A stretch of DNA of 64,000 bases from assembly GCF_009662475.1 (NCBI RefSeq), contig NZ_CP045571.1, forward strand, positions 1,300,501 through 1,364,500, given 5' to 3'. This stretch comes from Acidithiobacillus thiooxidans ATCC 19377. GTDB lineage: Bacteria; Pseudomonadota; Gammaproteobacteria; Acidithiobacillales; Acidithiobacillaceae. Shown in pieces: positions 9,677-21,014 of the stretch. Within the stretch, counting starts at the first letter, position 1. Each line of letters begins with the position of its first letter. A program made the position numbers and the translations under genes. The notes under the pieces are model-generated. The model did no database searches, was not told the DNA's origin, and was given only the letters and a program-made list of their open reading frames with translations.

Positions 9677-10768
9677 ATGGCTGGCAGCAGTTTTGGGGAG
9701 TGTTTCCGGGTGAGCACCTTTGGCGAAAGTCATGGACCGGCCATTGGCTGTATTATTGATGGTTGCCCGCCGGGAATGCCCCTGGCACCGGAAGATATCC
9801 AGGGTGATCTGGATCGGCGCCGTCCGGGGCAATCGCGCCATACCACTCAACGTCAGGAAAAAGATCAGGTAGAAATTCTCTCGGGCGTATTCGAAGGAGT
9901 GACCACGGGAACACCCATCGGCCTGCTGATTCGCAATACCGACCAACGCTCCCAAGATTACAGTAAAATCAAGGATCTGTTTCGCCCGGGTCATGCAGAT
10001 TATACGTATTTGCAAAAATACGGATTACGGGATTATCGGGGCGGGGGGCGCTCATCGGCTCGCGAAACCGCGACGCGCGTTGCTGCGGGTGCCGTCGCCC
10101 GTAAATTTCTCAAAGATCGACTGGGCATGGAAATCCTTGCCTGGATGGCGCAGATGGGAACTGTGAAGGCCCAGTCGTTTGATGCTGCTGAAATTTCCAA
10201 AAATGACTTTTTTTGTCCAGATGCCAGCGCTGCAGAACAAATGGCAGAATTTCTGGATGCGTTGCGCAAGGAAGGTGATTCCATCGGTGCCCGCGTCGAT
10301 GCCCGGGTTACAGGTATGCCGACAGGACTGGGAGAACCTGTTTTTGATCGCCTGGAAGCTGATATTGCCAAGGCCATGATGAGCATTAACGCGGTGAAGG
10401 CCGTGGCCATGGGGGATGGTTTTGATGTAGTCGAGCAGCGCGGCAGTCAGCACGGCGATGCGCTGACCCCGGACGGTTTTCTGAGTAATCATGCCGGCGG
10501 AGTGCTGGGCGGAATATCTTCCGGTCAGAATCTGACGCTTTCGGTGGCCATCAAACCTACCTCCAGTATTCGTATTCCTCGTCAAAGTATTGATATTCAT
10601 GGTCTGCCACAGGAAGTGGTAACCACCGGTCGCCATGACCCCTGTGTAGGTATTCGTGCGGTACCCATTGTTGAAGCCATGCTGGCTTTGACTTTGATGG
10701 ATCACTGGATGCGCCAGCGCGCCCAGAATGGAGACGTACAGTCTCCACTTCCCCCTATTTCTGCATAA
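9677..10768 (+). CDS. aroC: Chorismate synthase
   Basis: A 363-residue FMN-dependent enzyme that forms chorismate from EPSP in the last shikimate step. Signature motifs are all present: [19 protein letters not shown] at the N-terminus, [16 protein letters not shown], the [13 protein letters not shown] loop and GGISSGQNL. Length is standard. It starts 3 bases after folE2 and ends 3 bases before the MFS gene, giving a tight folE2-aroC-MFS run. Confidence 0.96.
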   Translation: MAGSSFGECFRVSTFGESHGPAIGCIIDGCPPGMPLAPEDIQGDLDRRRPGQSRHTTQRQEKDQVEILSGVFEGVTTGTPIGLLIRNTDQRSQDYSKIKDLFRPGHADYTYLQKYGLRDYRGGGRSSARETATRVAAGAVARKFLKDRLGMEILAWMAQMGTVKAQSFDAAEISKNDFFCPDASAAEQMAEFLDALRKEGDSIGARVDARVTGMPTGLGEPVFDRLEADIAKAMMSINAVKAVAMGDGFDVVEQRGSQHGDALTPDGFLSNHAGGVLGGISSGQNLTLSVAIKPTSSIRIPRQSIDIHGLPQEVVTTGRHDPCVGIRAVPIVEAMLALTLMDHWMRQRAQNGDVQSPLPPISA

Positions 10769-10771
10769 ATA

Positions 10772-11938
10772 ATGGGCATTGAACGGGAAGGGGGCTGGCT
10801 GGCCGCCTTCTATTTTGTTTATTTCTGCGCCTTGGGTGCGTTCATGCCCTACTGGGGACCCTGGTTGCATGCGCAGGGCCAAACGCCGCTGGCCATTGGC
10901 ATCCTCACTGCTGCCGTGCAATTCAGTAAAGTTCTGGCGCCTAATCTCTGGGGGTGGTTATCCCACTTCTGGGGGAGCCGCCGGATTGTGATGCTGGGGA
11001 CTCTGCTCACCGCTGCCGGGTTTCTGGCACTGGAATTCAGCGACGGTCACTTCCTGGTCATTCTGCTTATCACCCTGGCATTTTCTTTTTTCTGGGCCGC
11101 AACGTTGCCATTGGTGGATGCGGCCACGATGGACTGGGCGCAGCGTCGCTCGGCCGCTTATGGTCGCATCCGCTTGTGGGGTTCATTAGGCTTTATTGCC
11201 CTGTCCCTGGGAATGGGGGTGTTCATCAGCAACTGGGGAATGCGCGCATTTTTACCCGGTATCCTCGTGTTTTTAGTGCTTGCCTGGTGGGTAAGCCGTC
11301 ATTTGCCCTACGGAATCCCGACCCATCCGTCACATCAGCTGCGTCCGCGTATGAGTCCGGTCTTGCAGGATGCCGGGCTCTGGTTTTTTTTGTTGGCGGG
11401 CCTGCTCGAACAGGCCAGTCACGGCGTATATTATGCATTTTATTCGATTTATGCCGAGGCGCATGGGCTTAGCAGTAGTAGTGTCGGCATGCTCTGGAGT
11501 TTTGCCGTGCTTTGCGAAGTAGCCTTTTTCTGGTGGGGAGATCGTTTTATCCGTCGCTTTGGTGTGCCACTGGTTTTTACCGCCTCCTTTTTTCTGACTG
11601 CGCTGCGCTGGGGAGTAATTGCCTGGTGGCCGGGCTTACTCTGGATAGTGCTTGTCCAGAGTCTGCATGCAGCCAGTTATGCAGCTTTTCATCTGGCCGC
11701 TGTACACTGGGTATCTGAGCGTTTTCCCGGAGCCTTGCGGGCCCGGGGCATGGCGCTTTATGCCAGTATGGTTTATGGACTGGGCGGCGGCTTGGGTGCC
11801 CTTGCCGCAGGCTGGTCCTGGGCCCAATGGGGTGGGCAGCTGACTTTTGCCGGGGCCGGTCTGGTGGCCTTGCTGGCCAGTGTTTTTCTGATTAAAGGAT
11901 TGCGGGGATCCCCTACCCTTGAAAAAAAGACCAGCTGA
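10772..11938 (+). CDS. MFS transporter, HcaT/PPP-like
   Basis: A 388-residue inner-membrane protein with twelve predicted segments and no extramembrane domain. It resembles the small MFS_1-like family that includes E. coli HcaT (short N-terminus, YFVYFCALGAFMPYWGPWL, RRIVMLGTLL loop, and SLHAASYAAFHLAAV in the tenth helix). The substrate cannot be read from sequence. It follows aroC by 3 bases, and its 3' end contains the heat-shock promoter of clpB. Confidence 0.82.
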   Translation: MGIEREGGWLAAFYFVYFCALGAFMPYWGPWLHAQGQTPLAIGILTAAVQFSKVLAPNLWGWLSHFWGSRRIVMLGTLLTAAGFLALEFSDGHFLVILLITLAFSFFWAATLPLVDAATMDWAQRRSAAYGRIRLWGSLGFIALSLGMGVFISNWGMRAFLPGILVFLVLAWWVSRHLPYGIPTHPSHQLRPRMSPVLQDAGLWFFLLAGLLEQASHGVYYAFYSIYAEAHGLSSSSVGMLWSFAVLCEVAFFWWGDRFIRRFGVPLVFTASFFLTALRWGVIAWWPGLLWIVLVQSLHAASYAAFHLAAVHWVSERFPGALRARGMALYASMVYGLGGGLGALAAGWSWAQWGGQLTFAGAGLVALLASVFLIKGLRGSPTLEKKTS

Positions 11939-11946
11939 TCCCATGT
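11918..11946 (+). promoter_or_regulatory. Sigma-32-type heat-shock promoter for clpB
   Basis: CTTGAAA at 11918-11924, a 15-base spacer and CCCATGT at 11940-11946 match the sigma-32 consensus (CTTGAAA, 11-16 bases, CCCATNT). It lies over the last codons of the upstream MFS gene and about 35 bases before the clpB ATG. Heat-shock control of clpB is well established in proteobacteria. Confidence 0.8.
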
Positions 11947-11978
11947 GATGGTCAACGTTTATTCCATGGAGATTTACC

Positions 11979-14576
11979 ATGCGCACCGATAAATTGACCA
12001 CCAAATTTCAACAGGCCTTTCAGGATGCCCAAAGCCTTGCTCTCGCTCAGGATCATCAACAAATTGAACCCATTCATTTTTTGATCGCTTTTCTGGATCA
12101 GGAGGGGGGAATTGCCCGTCCGGTACTTGCCAAAGCTGGTGTGCAGGTGGATGCCCTGCGCAATCAGCTGAGTCGCGCATTGGAAGGCATGCCCAAAGTA
12201 CATGGTCAGCCCGGCGAAGTACAGGTGAGTCGTGACTTGAACAATATGTTCAATCTGGCCGATAAAATCAGTCAGAAACGCGGAGACAGCTTCATTTCTA
12301 CCGAGCATTTTCTGCTCGCCCTGCTGGACGACAAGGGCGAGGCCGGACGCTTGCTCAAAGCTGCAGGAGCCACCAGCAAGGATCTTGAACAGGCCGTCCA
12401 TGATCTTCATGGTGGCGAAAAAATCAACGATGCCAATGCTGAAGAACAACGTCAGGCGCTGGAAAAATACACCACTGATTACACCGAAAGAGCTAGACAG
12501 GGCAAGCTGGATCCGGTCATTGGGCGCGACGATGAAATCCGCCGCACCATTCAGGTATTGTTGCGACGCAGCAAGAATAATCCGGTGTTGATTGGTGAGC
12601 CGGGCGTCGGCAAAACAGCCATTGTTGAGGGTCTGGCTTTGCGTATGGTCAATGGCGAAGTACCGGAATCCCTGCGCGACAAGCGCCTTTTGGGCCTGGA
12701 TCTGGGAGCCTTGATTGCCGGCGCCAAGTTTCGGGGTGAATTTGAAGAACGTCTGAAGGCCCTTTTAACAGATCTTGAAAAAAGTGAAGGGAAAATCATT
12801 CTTTTCATTGATGAAATTCATACTCTGGTAGGGGCTGGTAAGGCGGAAGGTTCCATGGATGCGGGCAATATGCTCAAACCGGCGTTGGCGCGGGGTGAAC
12901 TGCACTGTATTGGCGCCACTACCCTGGATGAATATCGCAAATACATCGAAAAAGATGCGGCGCTGGAACGCCGCTTCCAGCGGGTGCTGGTGGATGAGCC
13001 CAGTGTCGAAGACAGTATTGCCATTTTGCGGGGCCTCAAGGAGCGTTATGAGGCCCATCATGGGGTACGCATTACCGATCCGGCGTTGGTGGCGGCTGCC
13101 CAGTTATCGCACCGCTATATTCCAGATCGAAACCTTCCCGATAAAGCTATTGATCTGATGGATGAAGCAGCATCGCGTATCAAAATGGAAATTGATTCCA
13201 AACCTCAGGAACTGGATGAACTGGAACGCCGAATCATCCAGTTGAATATTGAGCGGGTCGCGCTGGAAAAAGAAAAAGATGAAGCAAGTCTGAAGCGACT
13301 GGATGTTTTACAGTCGCAAATCAAAGATCTGGATAAAAAATATCAGGATCTGGAAGAAGTCTGGAAAGGTGAAAAACTGACCATTGAAGGCACTTCGCAA
13401 ATTCAGAAAGAACTGGACCGCAAACGCGTGGATCTGGATACAGCGCGTCGCGCCAATGATCTGGAACGCATGGCAGAATTACAATACAGCGTCATTCCTG
13501 CCCTCGAAGCCCAGATCAAAACGGCTGAAACTCAAGGCGAAGGCACAAAGCAGACAAAACTGACTCTGCTGCGCACTGAAGTCGGTGAAGAAGAAATCGC
13601 CGAGGTCGTGGCCCGCTGGACAGGTATTCCCGTTTCGAAAATGCTTGAAGGCGAAAAAGAAAAGTTGTTGAAAATGGAAGAACGCCTGCAGGCGCGGGTA
13701 GTGGGACAAAGCGAGGCAGTGGCTGCAGTTGCCAATGCCATTCGCCGTTCTCGTGCAGGACTTTCTGATCCACGTCGACCCAATGGCTCATTTTTATTTC
13801 TTGGGCCTACTGGGGTGGGTAAAACCGAATTGACCAAGGCATTGGCAGAATTCCTGTTCGACAGTGAAGACCTACTGGTCCGCATTGATATGAGTGAATT
13901 TATGGAGAAGCACTCGGTAGCGCGCTTGATTGGTGCCCCGCCCGGATATGTCGGCTATGAAGAAGGCGGCTATTTGACCGAAGCGGTGCGGCGTAAACCC
14001 TACTCTGTTGTTCTGCTGGATGAAGTGGAAAAAGCCCATGCCGATGTGTTCAACGTCCTTTTGCAGGTGCTCGATGATGGTCGCTTGACGGATGGGCAGG
14101 GTCGCACAGTAGATTTTCGGAATACGGTCATTGTCATGACTTCCAATCTCGGTTCGGACCGGATTCAGGAGTTCAGCCGTAGCGGCAATTATGACGCTAT
14201 GCGCGTCGCCGTCATGGACGTGGTTCAGGATCATTTCCGTCCGGAATTCCTGAATCGTATTGATGAGATGGTCATTTTCCATCCGCTGACAGCCGTGCAA
14301 CTGCGGGAAATCACCAGTCTCCAGATGGGCGGATTGCGGGCGCGCCTGAAAGAGCGGGATATGGATTTGTTGTTAAGTGAGGGGGCATTGGACCGTCTTG
14401 CTGAAGTGGGATATGACCCGGTTTATGGAGCACGTCCCCTGAAACGGGTCATTCAGCGGGAAATTGAAAACCCGCTTGCCCAGCGTTTACTGCGCGGGGA
14501 TTTCAGTCCGGGTGAAATCATTGAAGTGATGCTTGAAGGTGACAATTTTACCTTCACCCCGCGTCGTCTGCACTGA
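11979..14576 (+). CDS. clpB: ATP-dependent disaggregase ClpB
   Basis: An 865-residue AAA+ chaperone that resolubilises aggregated proteins with DnaK. Domains in order: N-domain with two ClpN repeats (about 1-145), first AAA module with Walker [10 protein letters not shown] and Walker [14 protein letters not shown], the long middle coiled coil (about 400-530) that marks ClpB and not ClpA or ClpC, a second AAA module with [14 protein letters not shown] and [11 protein letters not shown], and the C-terminal D2-small domain. The start has a TGGAGA ribosome-binding site. Expression is likely from the sigma-32 promoter at 11918. Confidence 0.97.
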   Translation: MRTDKLTTKFQQAFQDAQSLALAQDHQQIEPIHFLIAFLDQEGGIARPVLAKAGVQVDALRNQLSRALEGMPKVHGQPGEVQVSRDLNNMFNLADKISQKRGDSFISTEHFLLALLDDKGEAGRLLKAAGATSKDLEQAVHDLHGGEKINDANAEEQRQALEKYTTDYTERARQGKLDPVIGRDDEIRRTIQVLLRRSKNNPVLIGEPGVGKTAIVEGLALRMVNGEVPESLRDKRLLGLDLGALIAGAKFRGEFEERLKALLTDLEKSEGKIILFIDEIHTLVGAGKAEGSMDAGNMLKPALARGELHCIGATTLDEYRKYIEKDAALERRFQRVLVDEPSVEDSIAILRGLKERYEAHHGVRITDPALVAAAQLSHRYIPDRNLPDKAIDLMDEAASRIKMEIDSKPQELDELERRIIQLNIERVALEKEKDEASLKRLDVLQSQIKDLDKKYQDLEEVWKGEKLTIEGTSQIQKELDRKRVDLDTARRANDLERMAELQYSVIPALEAQIKTAETQGEGTKQTKLTLLRTEVGEEEIAEVVARWTGIPVSKMLEGEKEKLLKMEERLQARVVGQSEAVAAVANAIRRSRAGLSDPRRPNGSFLFLGPTGVGKTELTKALAEFLFDSEDLLVRIDMSEFMEKHSVARLIGAPPGYVGYEEGGYLTEAVRRKPYSVVLLDEVEKAHADVFNVLLQVLDDGRLTDGQGRTVDFRNTVIVMTSNLGSDRIQEFSRSGNYDAMRVAVMDVVQDHFRPEFLNRIDEMVIFHPLTAVQLREITSLQMGGLRARLKERDMDLLLSEGALDRLAEVGYDPVYGARPLKRVIQREIENPLAQRLLRGDFSPGEIIEVMLEGDNFTFTPRRLH

Positions 14577-14593
14577 TTTATTCTGAATACGGC

Positions 14594-14767
14594 GGATGGC
14601 TTGGAAGCTTTGCCGCGACTTTGGCCCGCGCCGTTGTTGTTCTTGGTGAAATCCTGCGCCCGTCAGGAGAGCTGTTTGAGCCCAAAGGGCGAGTTCTCTC
14701 CTGACAGCAGGATGAGCCTTAGAACAACAGGCAAGGGACGTTGGAGCAAAAAGCTTCCAAGCCATCC
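14594..14767. repeat. Nested inverted repeat, 174 bases, between clpB and acs
   Basis: Four pairs of arms nest around one axis: 17-base perfect arms (14594-14610 with 14751-14767), GTTGTTCT (14636-14643) with AGAACAAC (14721-14728), ATCCTGC (14651-14657) with GCAGGAT (14707-14713), and GTCAGGAGAG (14662-14671) with CTCTCCTGAC (14696-14705). The single-strand form would be one long interrupted hairpin. It lies between the convergent ends of clpB and acs, so it may act as a bidirectional terminator, but it is far longer than needed and lacks a T-run. A small palindromic transposable unit or a structured RNA are alternatives. Confidence 0.75.
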
Positions 14768-14791
14768 GACGTGTTCAGGCTTACGCAGAAC

Positions 14792-16762
14792 TCAGCGTTT
14801 GTCCTGAGCACCCAGTTGCTGCAGGGTACCGGCATCTTCCAGGGTGCTGATGTCCTGCGTTACATCCTCGCCCCGGGCGATAGAGCGTAACAAGCGGCGC
14901 ATGATTTTGCCCGAGCGGGTCTTGGGCAGGGCGTCTGTAAAACGAATATCATCCGGCCGGGCTATGGCGCCAATCAGTTCAGTGACCTGCACCCGTAATG
15001 CTGCACCGAGTTCATCCCGATCATCCCCTTGATGTTGATGCTTCAGTATAACAAAAGCACAAACAGCTTCTCCCTTGATTTCATGGGGAATCCCTACCAC
15101 AGCAGCTTCTGCTACCGCCGGATGGGCGACCAGGGCCGATTCTATTTCGGCCGTGCCCAGGCGATGTCCAGAAACATTGAGCACATCGTCAATGCGGCCC
15201 ATGACCCAATAATAACCGTCCTGATCCCTACGGGCGCTGTCACCGGCTACATAGTAGCGGTTATTGAATTTGGCCCAATAACTTTCAATGTAACGCTCCG
15301 GATTCCCCCAGACCCCACGCAACATGCCCGGCCAGGGCTGCTCAATCACCAGATAACCCCCAGCGTCGGGAGCGCCAACAGGATCTCCCTGGTCATCCAC
15401 AATCCGGGCACTGATACCGGGTAAGGGGAGGGCGCAGGAGCCGGGTTTGCTGGCGGTGACGCCAGGAAGTGGCGCGATCATGTGGCCACCGGTTTCGGTT
15501 TGCCACCAGGTATCCACAATGGGGCAGCGTCCCCCCCCAATTTGCTGGAAGTACCACATCCACGCTTCAGGGTTCATCGGTTCGCCGACGGTACCCAGCA
15601 GGCGCAAGCTCGACAAATCATGTCTGGCCGGCCATTCATCGCCCATTTTCATGAAAGCCCGGACAGCCGTAGGCGCCGTGTAAAGGACGCTGATTCCATG
15701 GCGGGCTATCATTTCCCAGAAACGGTCGGGCTGGGGATACATGGGCGCGCCTTCGTACATGAAAATGGTTGCACCATTAGCGAGAGGGCCATACACCACA
15801 TAACTGTGTCCGGTAATCCAGCCGACATCTGCCGTGCACCAGTACACATCTTCAGGCTTCAGATCAAAAGCCCAGCGGGTGGTCAGCATAGTCCAGAGCA
15901 AATAACCGGCGCTGCTGTGAAACACGCCCTTGGGTTTGCCGGTACTGCCGGAGGTATAGAGAATAAATAGCGGGTCTTCTGCAGCCATGGGCGGGGCGGG
16001 GCAGACGGCGCTTTGTCCGGAAACAGCTTCCTCCCACCAGATGTCGCGCCCTTCCTGCATGTCGATATCCGCACCGGTTCGGCGCAGGACAATGACCCGT
16101 TTCACGGAATGTTCGTGTTCACGCAGTAATGCCTGATCGGCGTGCTGCTTGAGAGGCACTTTTTTGCCGCCACGCCAAGCTCCGTCCGCAGTAATGAGCA
16201 TCACAGCAGACGTATCTTCAAGGCGATCTTTAAGCGCCTCGGCAGAAAAACCGCCAAATACTACCGTATGAATGGCACCAAGACGGGCGCAGGCTAGCAT
16301 GGCCACAACGGCCTCCGAGACCATGGGCATGTAAATGGCGACCCGATCGCCTTTTTTGACACCCTGATGGATGAGCGCATTGGCAAAAATGCTGACTTCC
16401 CGGTGCAATTGCGCGTAGGTGAGGGTGCGGACTTCTCCGGCTTCGCCTTCCCAAATCAGAGCAGCCTTATGGCGCTGTGCGTCATGCAGATGACGATCCA
16501 GGCAGTTATGGGTCACATTGAGCTTGCCGTCGCTGAACCAGCGATAAAACGGCGCGTCACTTGAGTCCAGTACCGTTTTGAACTCCGTGTCCCAGTCCAG
16601 ATGCTGGTGCGCCAGATCAGCCCAAAATTGTTGAGGATCGTGTGCTGCTTTTTGCTGGAGTTCTGCAAACTCATTTGCGGTCAGGTTTGCCTGGGCAGCA
16701 AAATCTGCGGGTACTGCGAAAAGGCGGTTTTCGGTCAGACTGGAATCAATGGCATTATTCAT
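14792..16762 (-). CDS. acs: Acetyl-CoA synthetase
   Basis: A 656-residue AMP-forming synthetase that activates acetate to acetyl-CoA through acetyl-AMP. Motifs: ATP-binding [41 protein letters not shown], and the C-terminal acetylation-site lysine in [14 protein letters not shown]. Length matches Acs. In acidophiles it can also detoxify acetate that enters as the free acid; this is inference. It is monocistronic, with its promoter in the gap before the KefB-type gene. Confidence 0.95.
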   Translation of the reverse strand: MNNAIDSSLTENRLFAVPADFAAQANLTANEFAELQQKAAHDPQQFWADLAHQHLDWDTEFKTVLDSSDAPFYRWFSDGKLNVTHNCLDRHLHDAQRHKAALIWEGEAGEVRTLTYAQLHREVSIFANALIHQGVKKGDRVAIYMPMVSEAVVAMLACARLGAIHTVVFGGFSAEALKDRLEDTSAVMLITADGAWRGGKKVPLKQHADQALLREHEHSVKRVIVLRRTGADIDMQEGRDIWWEEAVSGQSAVCPAPPMAAEDPLFILYTSGSTGKPKGVFHSSAGYLLWTMLTTRWAFDLKPEDVYWCTADVGWITGHSYVVYGPLANGATIFMYEGAPMYPQPDRFWEMIARHGISVLYTAPTAVRAFMKMGDEWPARHDLSSLRLLGTVGEPMNPEAWMWYFQQIGGGRCPIVDTWWQTETGGHMIAPLPGVTASKPGSCALPLPGISARIVDDQGDPVGAPDAGGYLVIEQPWPGMLRGVWGNPERYIESYWAKFNNRYYVAGDSARRDQDGYYWVMGRIDDVLNVSGHRLGTAEIESALVAHPAVAEAAVVGIPHEIKGEAVCAFVILKHQHQGDDRDELGAALRVQVTELIGAIARPDDIRFTDALPKTRSGKIMRRLLRSIARGEDVTQDISTLEDAGTLQQLGAQDKR

Positions 16763-16868
16763 AAATCACTCTCAAATTTTTTGTGTGGTCCGCATATTCA
16801 GATAATACTTTAACATAGCATAGAGAAAAGCGTTCTTGGACTATTCGGCTACTGGCCAGCTTGAAAAC

Positions 16869-18872
16869 TTATGCGCTGACTGCAGTTTCCTGTGCAGTGT
16901 TACCCTCAAGAACATATAGTTCGGCTTTGGTCAGTGCTGCGGGGCTACCAAATAAAACCAGTACATCTCCAGATTTCAATACGGTATCCGGAGCTGGATC
17001 ACGCCCGCGAATACCGTGCCGCCGCACGGCCACCACAGACACGCCAAAACTGGTCAAATTCAGCTCGCGAAGGCTAAGGCGCAAGCCAAAAGCGGTTTCA
17101 CCCAAAGGGATAGAAGCCAGTCGCGCCGAAGCCTGATCTTCGCCGGGTTCAGAACCGCCCCAGAACGCACCCCGGAAGAACTGGTAGCGCTCCTGACGAA
17201 AACGTCGGACCCGACGTAATACGGTGCTGATAGGGAAACCGATGAGTAATAAGGTCTGAGAAGCGAGCATCAATGCTCCTTCGTTTACCTCCGGCACTAC
17301 TTCATCGGCTCCGGCGGCTTCCAATTTTTCCAGTTGGCTGTCGTCATGAGCACGGACCACCACCGGTAATTCTGGTCTTAGCTCTTTGATTATGGAAAGA
17401 ACCCGCTGACTCGACGCCACATTGGCATAGGTGATCACCACCGCCCGCGCCGAGAAAATCCCCGCCGCCTGCAAAACGTCACGTCGACTGGCATCCCCAT
17501 AAAATATGGACTCTCCTGCAGACTGCGCTTGACGGACCCGCACCGGATCCAGATCCAGGGCAATAAAAGGAATAGCTTCTTCTTCAAGTACCCGGCCTAC
17601 ACTTTGACCAACCCGGCCATATCCACAAAGCACCACGTGGGCCTTGAGATCAGCGGCGCGTATTTCAGTGAGTTGCTGATCGCGATGATTGCGGTAACTT
17701 CCCACCAATTTGCGCGCAATCCAGCCATTACGTTCTACCAGAATGGGTGCCAAGATCATGGATAACAACATACCGCCCAACACCGGCTGCAACACATGCG
17801 CGGGTAACAATTGGTATTGATTGGCCAGTGCCAGCAATACAAAACCAAATTCTCCCGCTTGTGCAAGGACAATGGCAGAGCGTAATGCCACTCCGGGTTC
17901 ATAACCGAATAACCGGCTCAGCCCCCACACCAGAAAGCCTTTTAGAAACACAATCAGCAATAAAACGATGAGCACCCAGGCAATATTCGCCCACCAGGCG
18001 GGCAAATCCACCAACATCCCGATGGTGACAAAAAACAGCCCCAGGAGAATATCGCGAAAGGGCGCAATATCAGCTTCCACCTGATAGCGATAGGCGGTTT
18101 CGGAAATCAGCATGCCCGCTACAAATGCGCCCAAAGCCAAAGAAAGCCCGGCTTGTTCCGTAATCCACGCCAGTGCCAGGGTCACCAGTAACACATTGAG
18201 CATGAACAACTCAGTAGATTTGCGGTTGGCAATCAACTGGAACCAGGGCCGCATTATCGGCCGGCCAATGACCAGCAACACCAATAACACCACCACCGCT
18301 TTAAGACCAGCCATGGCAAGATCATGAGGAAGCTCTTTGGCGGACCCTGCCAGTGCCGGAATCAGAATCAGCAGGGGAACCACGGCCAAATCCTGAAACA
18401 GCAACACACTGACCGCTATGCGGCCATGACGGGACTGCATTTCCATTTTCTCGGCCAGGGCACGGATTACCATGGCCGTAGATGACATGGCCAGAATGCC
18501 CCCGAGAATCACGCCGGTTTTCCAGGAAAGCGGAATAATCAGAGCAATACCCACAAAAATAACACTGGTAAGCAAAACCTGGGCAGCGCCCATACCAAAA
18601 ATCAGTCGTCGCATGCTCATGAATTGTGAAAGACTGAATTCCAGCCCAATGCTGAACATCAGAAACACCACACCAAATGCTGCCAGTTGACGGGTGCTGG
18701 CCAGATCGGGCACGACAGCAAGGGCATGCGGCCCGAGAATGACTCCGGTCAGCAGATAAGCAAATACTGCGGGCAACTGCAAAAAGCGCAGCACCCCCAC
18801 CAGGATCACGCCTGTAGCGAGTAGCAAGATGATGATTAGCAGTCCCTGATCGTGCATAGGTCTCCTCAGCAA
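16869..18872 (-). CDS. Monovalent cation:proton antiporter, KefB/CPA2 type
   Basis: A 667-residue membrane protein (an alternative start MHDQGLLI lies at 18857). The first 380 residues form a CPA2 antiporter domain with about twelve helices (LLFQDLAVVPLLIL, FVAGMLISE, LAQAGEFGFVLLAL). Next is an RCK_N/TrkA-N Rossmann domain (HVVLCGYGRVGQSVGRVLEEE, FYGDASRRDVL), then a TrkA-C domain near residues 580-650. Such proteins export K+ or Na+ in exchange for protons and are gated by nucleotide or glutathione ligands. In an acidophile it may help pH and potassium balance (inference). No KefF/KefG partner is adjacent. Confidence 0.88.
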   Translation of the reverse strand: MLRRPMHDQGLLIIILLLATGVILVGVLRFLQLPAVFAYLLTGVILGPHALAVVPDLASTRQLAAFGVVFLMFSIGLEFSLSQFMSMRRLIFGMGAAQVLLTSVIFVGIALIIPLSWKTGVILGGILAMSSTAMVIRALAEKMEMQSRHGRIAVSVLLFQDLAVVPLLILIPALAGSAKELPHDLAMAGLKAVVVLLVLLVIGRPIMRPWFQLIANRKSTELFMLNVLLVTLALAWITEQAGLSLALGAFVAGMLISETAYRYQVEADIAPFRDILLGLFFVTIGMLVDLPAWWANIAWVLIVLLLIVFLKGFLVWGLSRLFGYEPGVALRSAIVLAQAGEFGFVLLALANQYQLLPAHVLQPVLGGMLLSMILAPILVERNGWIARKLVGSYRNHRDQQLTEIRAADLKAHVVLCGYGRVGQSVGRVLEEEAIPFIALDLDPVRVRQAQSAGESIFYGDASRRDVLQAAGIFSARAVVITYANVASSQRVLSIIKELRPELPVVVRAHDDSQLEKLEAAGADEVVPEVNEGALMLASQTLLLIGFPISTVLRRVRRFRQERYQFFRGAFWGGSEPGEDQASARLASIPLGETAFGLRLSLRELNLTSFGVSVVAVRRHGIRGRDPAPDTVLKSGDVLVLFGSPAALTKAELYVLEGNTAQETAVSA

Positions 18873-19014
18873 ACACGCCAGATTCTGGTCATGGCGCTTG
18901 CGTGGTTTTCATAGGTAGGGTCGACTGAGTATTTTCACTCCCCGAAAGGGATATGGGCTTATGTTCGGCAGCTGCCCACTTTCTGTTATCATAACCGGAA
19001 AAGGAGAATCGCGC

Positions 19015-20004
19015 ATGTATATTGTCACGGGTGGAGCTGGATTCATCGGCGCCAATATTGTTCATTCACTGAATCAACAGGGTATTTCAGACATTCTCGT
19101 GGTCGACCACCTGACTCGCGCTGACAAGTTTCTTAACCTCACCGATCTGGAAATTGCCGACTACATGGAAGCTGAGCGTCTTCTGGAGTTGATTCAGAAT
19201 GATCAGCTGCAAGGCGTTGAAGCCGTTTTCCATGAAGGCGCCTGTTCCGATACCATGGCCACGGATGGTCGTTATGTCATGGAAAACAATTATGCTTTCA
19301 GCAAAGCATTATTGCATTGGTGTCAACGGCACAATATTCCTTTTCTGTATGCATCCAGTGCTTCTGTTTACGGTATGACCGGGAGTTTTACGGAAGAACG
19401 CCAGGCCGAATCCCCCCTGAATATTTATGGTTTCAGCAAGTTTCAGTTTGACCAGTATTTACGGCGTATGTGGAATGAGTTGAAAGCCCCGGTACATGGA
19501 TTTCGCTACTTCAATGTCTATGGTCCCCGGGAGTTTCATAAGGGCCGTATGGCTTCTGTGGCTATGCATTTTTACAGGCAATATCGGCTGGATGGGCACG
19601 TGCACCTGTTCGCAGGTAGTGCCGGTTATGCGGATGGTGAGCAACGGCGAGATTTTATTCACGTAGATGACGTGGTGTCCGTCAATATGCACTTTCTGGA
19701 TCATCCACGCAGCGGTATTTATAACGTGGGTACAGGGCAGGCTCAAAGCTTCAATGATGTGGCTGTCACCGTAGTCAACAGTATGCGGCGCATGGCCGGT
19801 GAGGAAACTCACGATTTACCCGGCCTGCAAAAATCTCAAACCATTCGCTATATCAGCATGCCAGAAGCACTGCATGGTAAATATCAAAGTTTCACACAGG
19901 CAGATATTCGCCAATTACGCGCTGCCGGTTATAGCAAAACCTTTCTCTCTGTAGAACAGGGAGTGGAACGATACATCGACTGGCTGGCTGAACGGGACCA
20001 ATGA
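19015..20004 (+). CDS. hldD: ADP-L-glycero-D-manno-heptose-6-epimerase
   Basis: About 329 residues from MYIVTGGAG, chosen because AAAGGAGA lies just upstream; the frame is open to 18961. HldD epimerises ADP-D,D-heptose to ADP-L,D-heptose for the LPS inner core. It has the NAD(P)-binding GGAGFIGANIV, FHEGACSDT, the catalytic YGFSK (Y-x3-K) and FRYFNVYGPRE, which together separate HldD from other SDR epimerases. It overlaps the next epimerase gene by a few bases. Confidence 0.93.
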   Translation: MYIVTGGAGFIGANIVHSLNQQGISDILVVDHLTRADKFLNLTDLEIADYMEAERLLELIQNDQLQGVEAVFHEGACSDTMATDGRYVMENNYAFSKALLHWCQRHNIPFLYASSASVYGMTGSFTEERQAESPLNIYGFSKFQFDQYLRRMWNELKAPVHGFRYFNVYGPREFHKGRMASVAMHFYRQYRLDGHVHLFAGSAGYADGEQRRDFIHVDDVVSVNMHFLDHPRSGIYNVGTGQAQSFNDVAVTVVNSMRRMAGEETHDLPGLQKSQTIRYISMPEALHGKYQSFTQADIRQLRAAGYSKTFLSVEQGVERYIDWLAERDQ

Positions 20005-21014
20005 TGGAAACGCGGGTACTTATCACCGGCGTTGCCGGATTCATTGGGTTTCACCTGGCGCGGCGTTTGCTGGCCGATGGATGGATTGTGCAGGGGATTG
20101 ATAATCTTAACGACTATTATGATCCTAACCTCAAAAAAGATCGTCTCGCGCAACTGGAAGGTCATCCAGCTTTTCAGTTTAAAAAAATCGATCTGGCAGA
20201 TCGCTCCGCTATGGAAACACTTTTTGCGGGATCGCATTTTGATGTGGTAATCCATCTGGCCGCTCAGGCTGGTGTGCGTTATTCATTGCAGGCTCCACAC
20301 AGTTATGTGGACAGTAATGTGACCGGTTTCTTGCACATCCTTGAGGGATGTCGGGCACAAAAAGTCGGGCATCTGCTTTTTGCGTCTTCCAGCTCTGTAT
20401 ATGGAGCCAATAGTCAACTCCCTTACAGTGTTCACGATCCGGTGGATCATCCAGTCAGCCTCTATGCGGCCACCAAGCGGGCAGGGGAGTTGATGGCTCA
20501 CAGTTATGCGCACCTGTATGGCATTCCCTGTACGGGTCTGCGTTTTTTTACCGTTTATGGTCCCTGGGGAAGGCCGGATATGGCGTATTTCAGCTTCACC
20601 CGCAAAATTCTTGCCGGTGAAAAAATTCCGGTATTCAATCATGGAAAAATGCAGCGGGATTTTACGTATATTGACGATATTATAGAAGGGATCACCCGTC
20701 TTGTTCCGAAAATCCCCGGTCCACAGGCAAACTGGCCTGCGGATCCGGCATCAAGTGCCGCGCCTTTTCAGATACACAATATCGGTAATCATACACCAGT
20801 AGCCCTGACGGACTTTATTCAAACGCTGGAAGAGTGTCTGGATAAAAAAGCAGAAATCGAATGGCTGCCCATGCAGGATGGCGATGTGGTGGCTACTTAC
20901 GCGGATGTCTCTGCTCTTCAGGAGGCCGTCGCTTTCGCTCCGGACACGCCCTTGCGTGCAGGATTGCAGCAATTTGTGGACTGGTACCGTCGGTATTATG
21001 GCAATGCCCAATAG
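20001..21014 (+). CDS. NAD-dependent sugar epimerase, UDP-glucuronate 4-epimerase-like
   Basis: About 336 residues in the extended SDR family. It shows GVAGFIGFHLARRLL (nucleotide binding), GIDNLNDYYDPNLKKDRL, HLAAQAGVRYSL, the catalytic SLYAATKRAGE (Y-x3-K) and RFFTVYGPWGRPDMA, features of UDP-glucuronate 4-epimerases (CapI/WbnF-like). Such enzymes make UDP-galacturonate for surface polysaccharide. The start overlaps the hldD stop, so LPS core and surface sugar synthesis are coupled. Confidence 0.87.
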   Translation: MMETRVLITGVAGFIGFHLARRLLADGWIVQGIDNLNDYYDPNLKKDRLAQLEGHPAFQFKKIDLADRSAMETLFAGSHFDVVIHLAAQAGVRYSLQAPHSYVDSNVTGFLHILEGCRAQKVGHLLFASSSSVYGANSQLPYSVHDPVDHPVSLYAATKRAGELMAHSYAHLYGIPCTGLRFFTVYGPWGRPDMAYFSFTRKILAGEKIPVFNHGKMQRDFTYIDDIIEGITRLVPKIPGPQANWPADPASSAAPFQIHNIGNHTPVALTDFIQTLEECLDKKAEIEWLPMQDGDVVATYADVSALQEAVAFAPDTPLRAGLQQFVDWYRRYYGNAQ

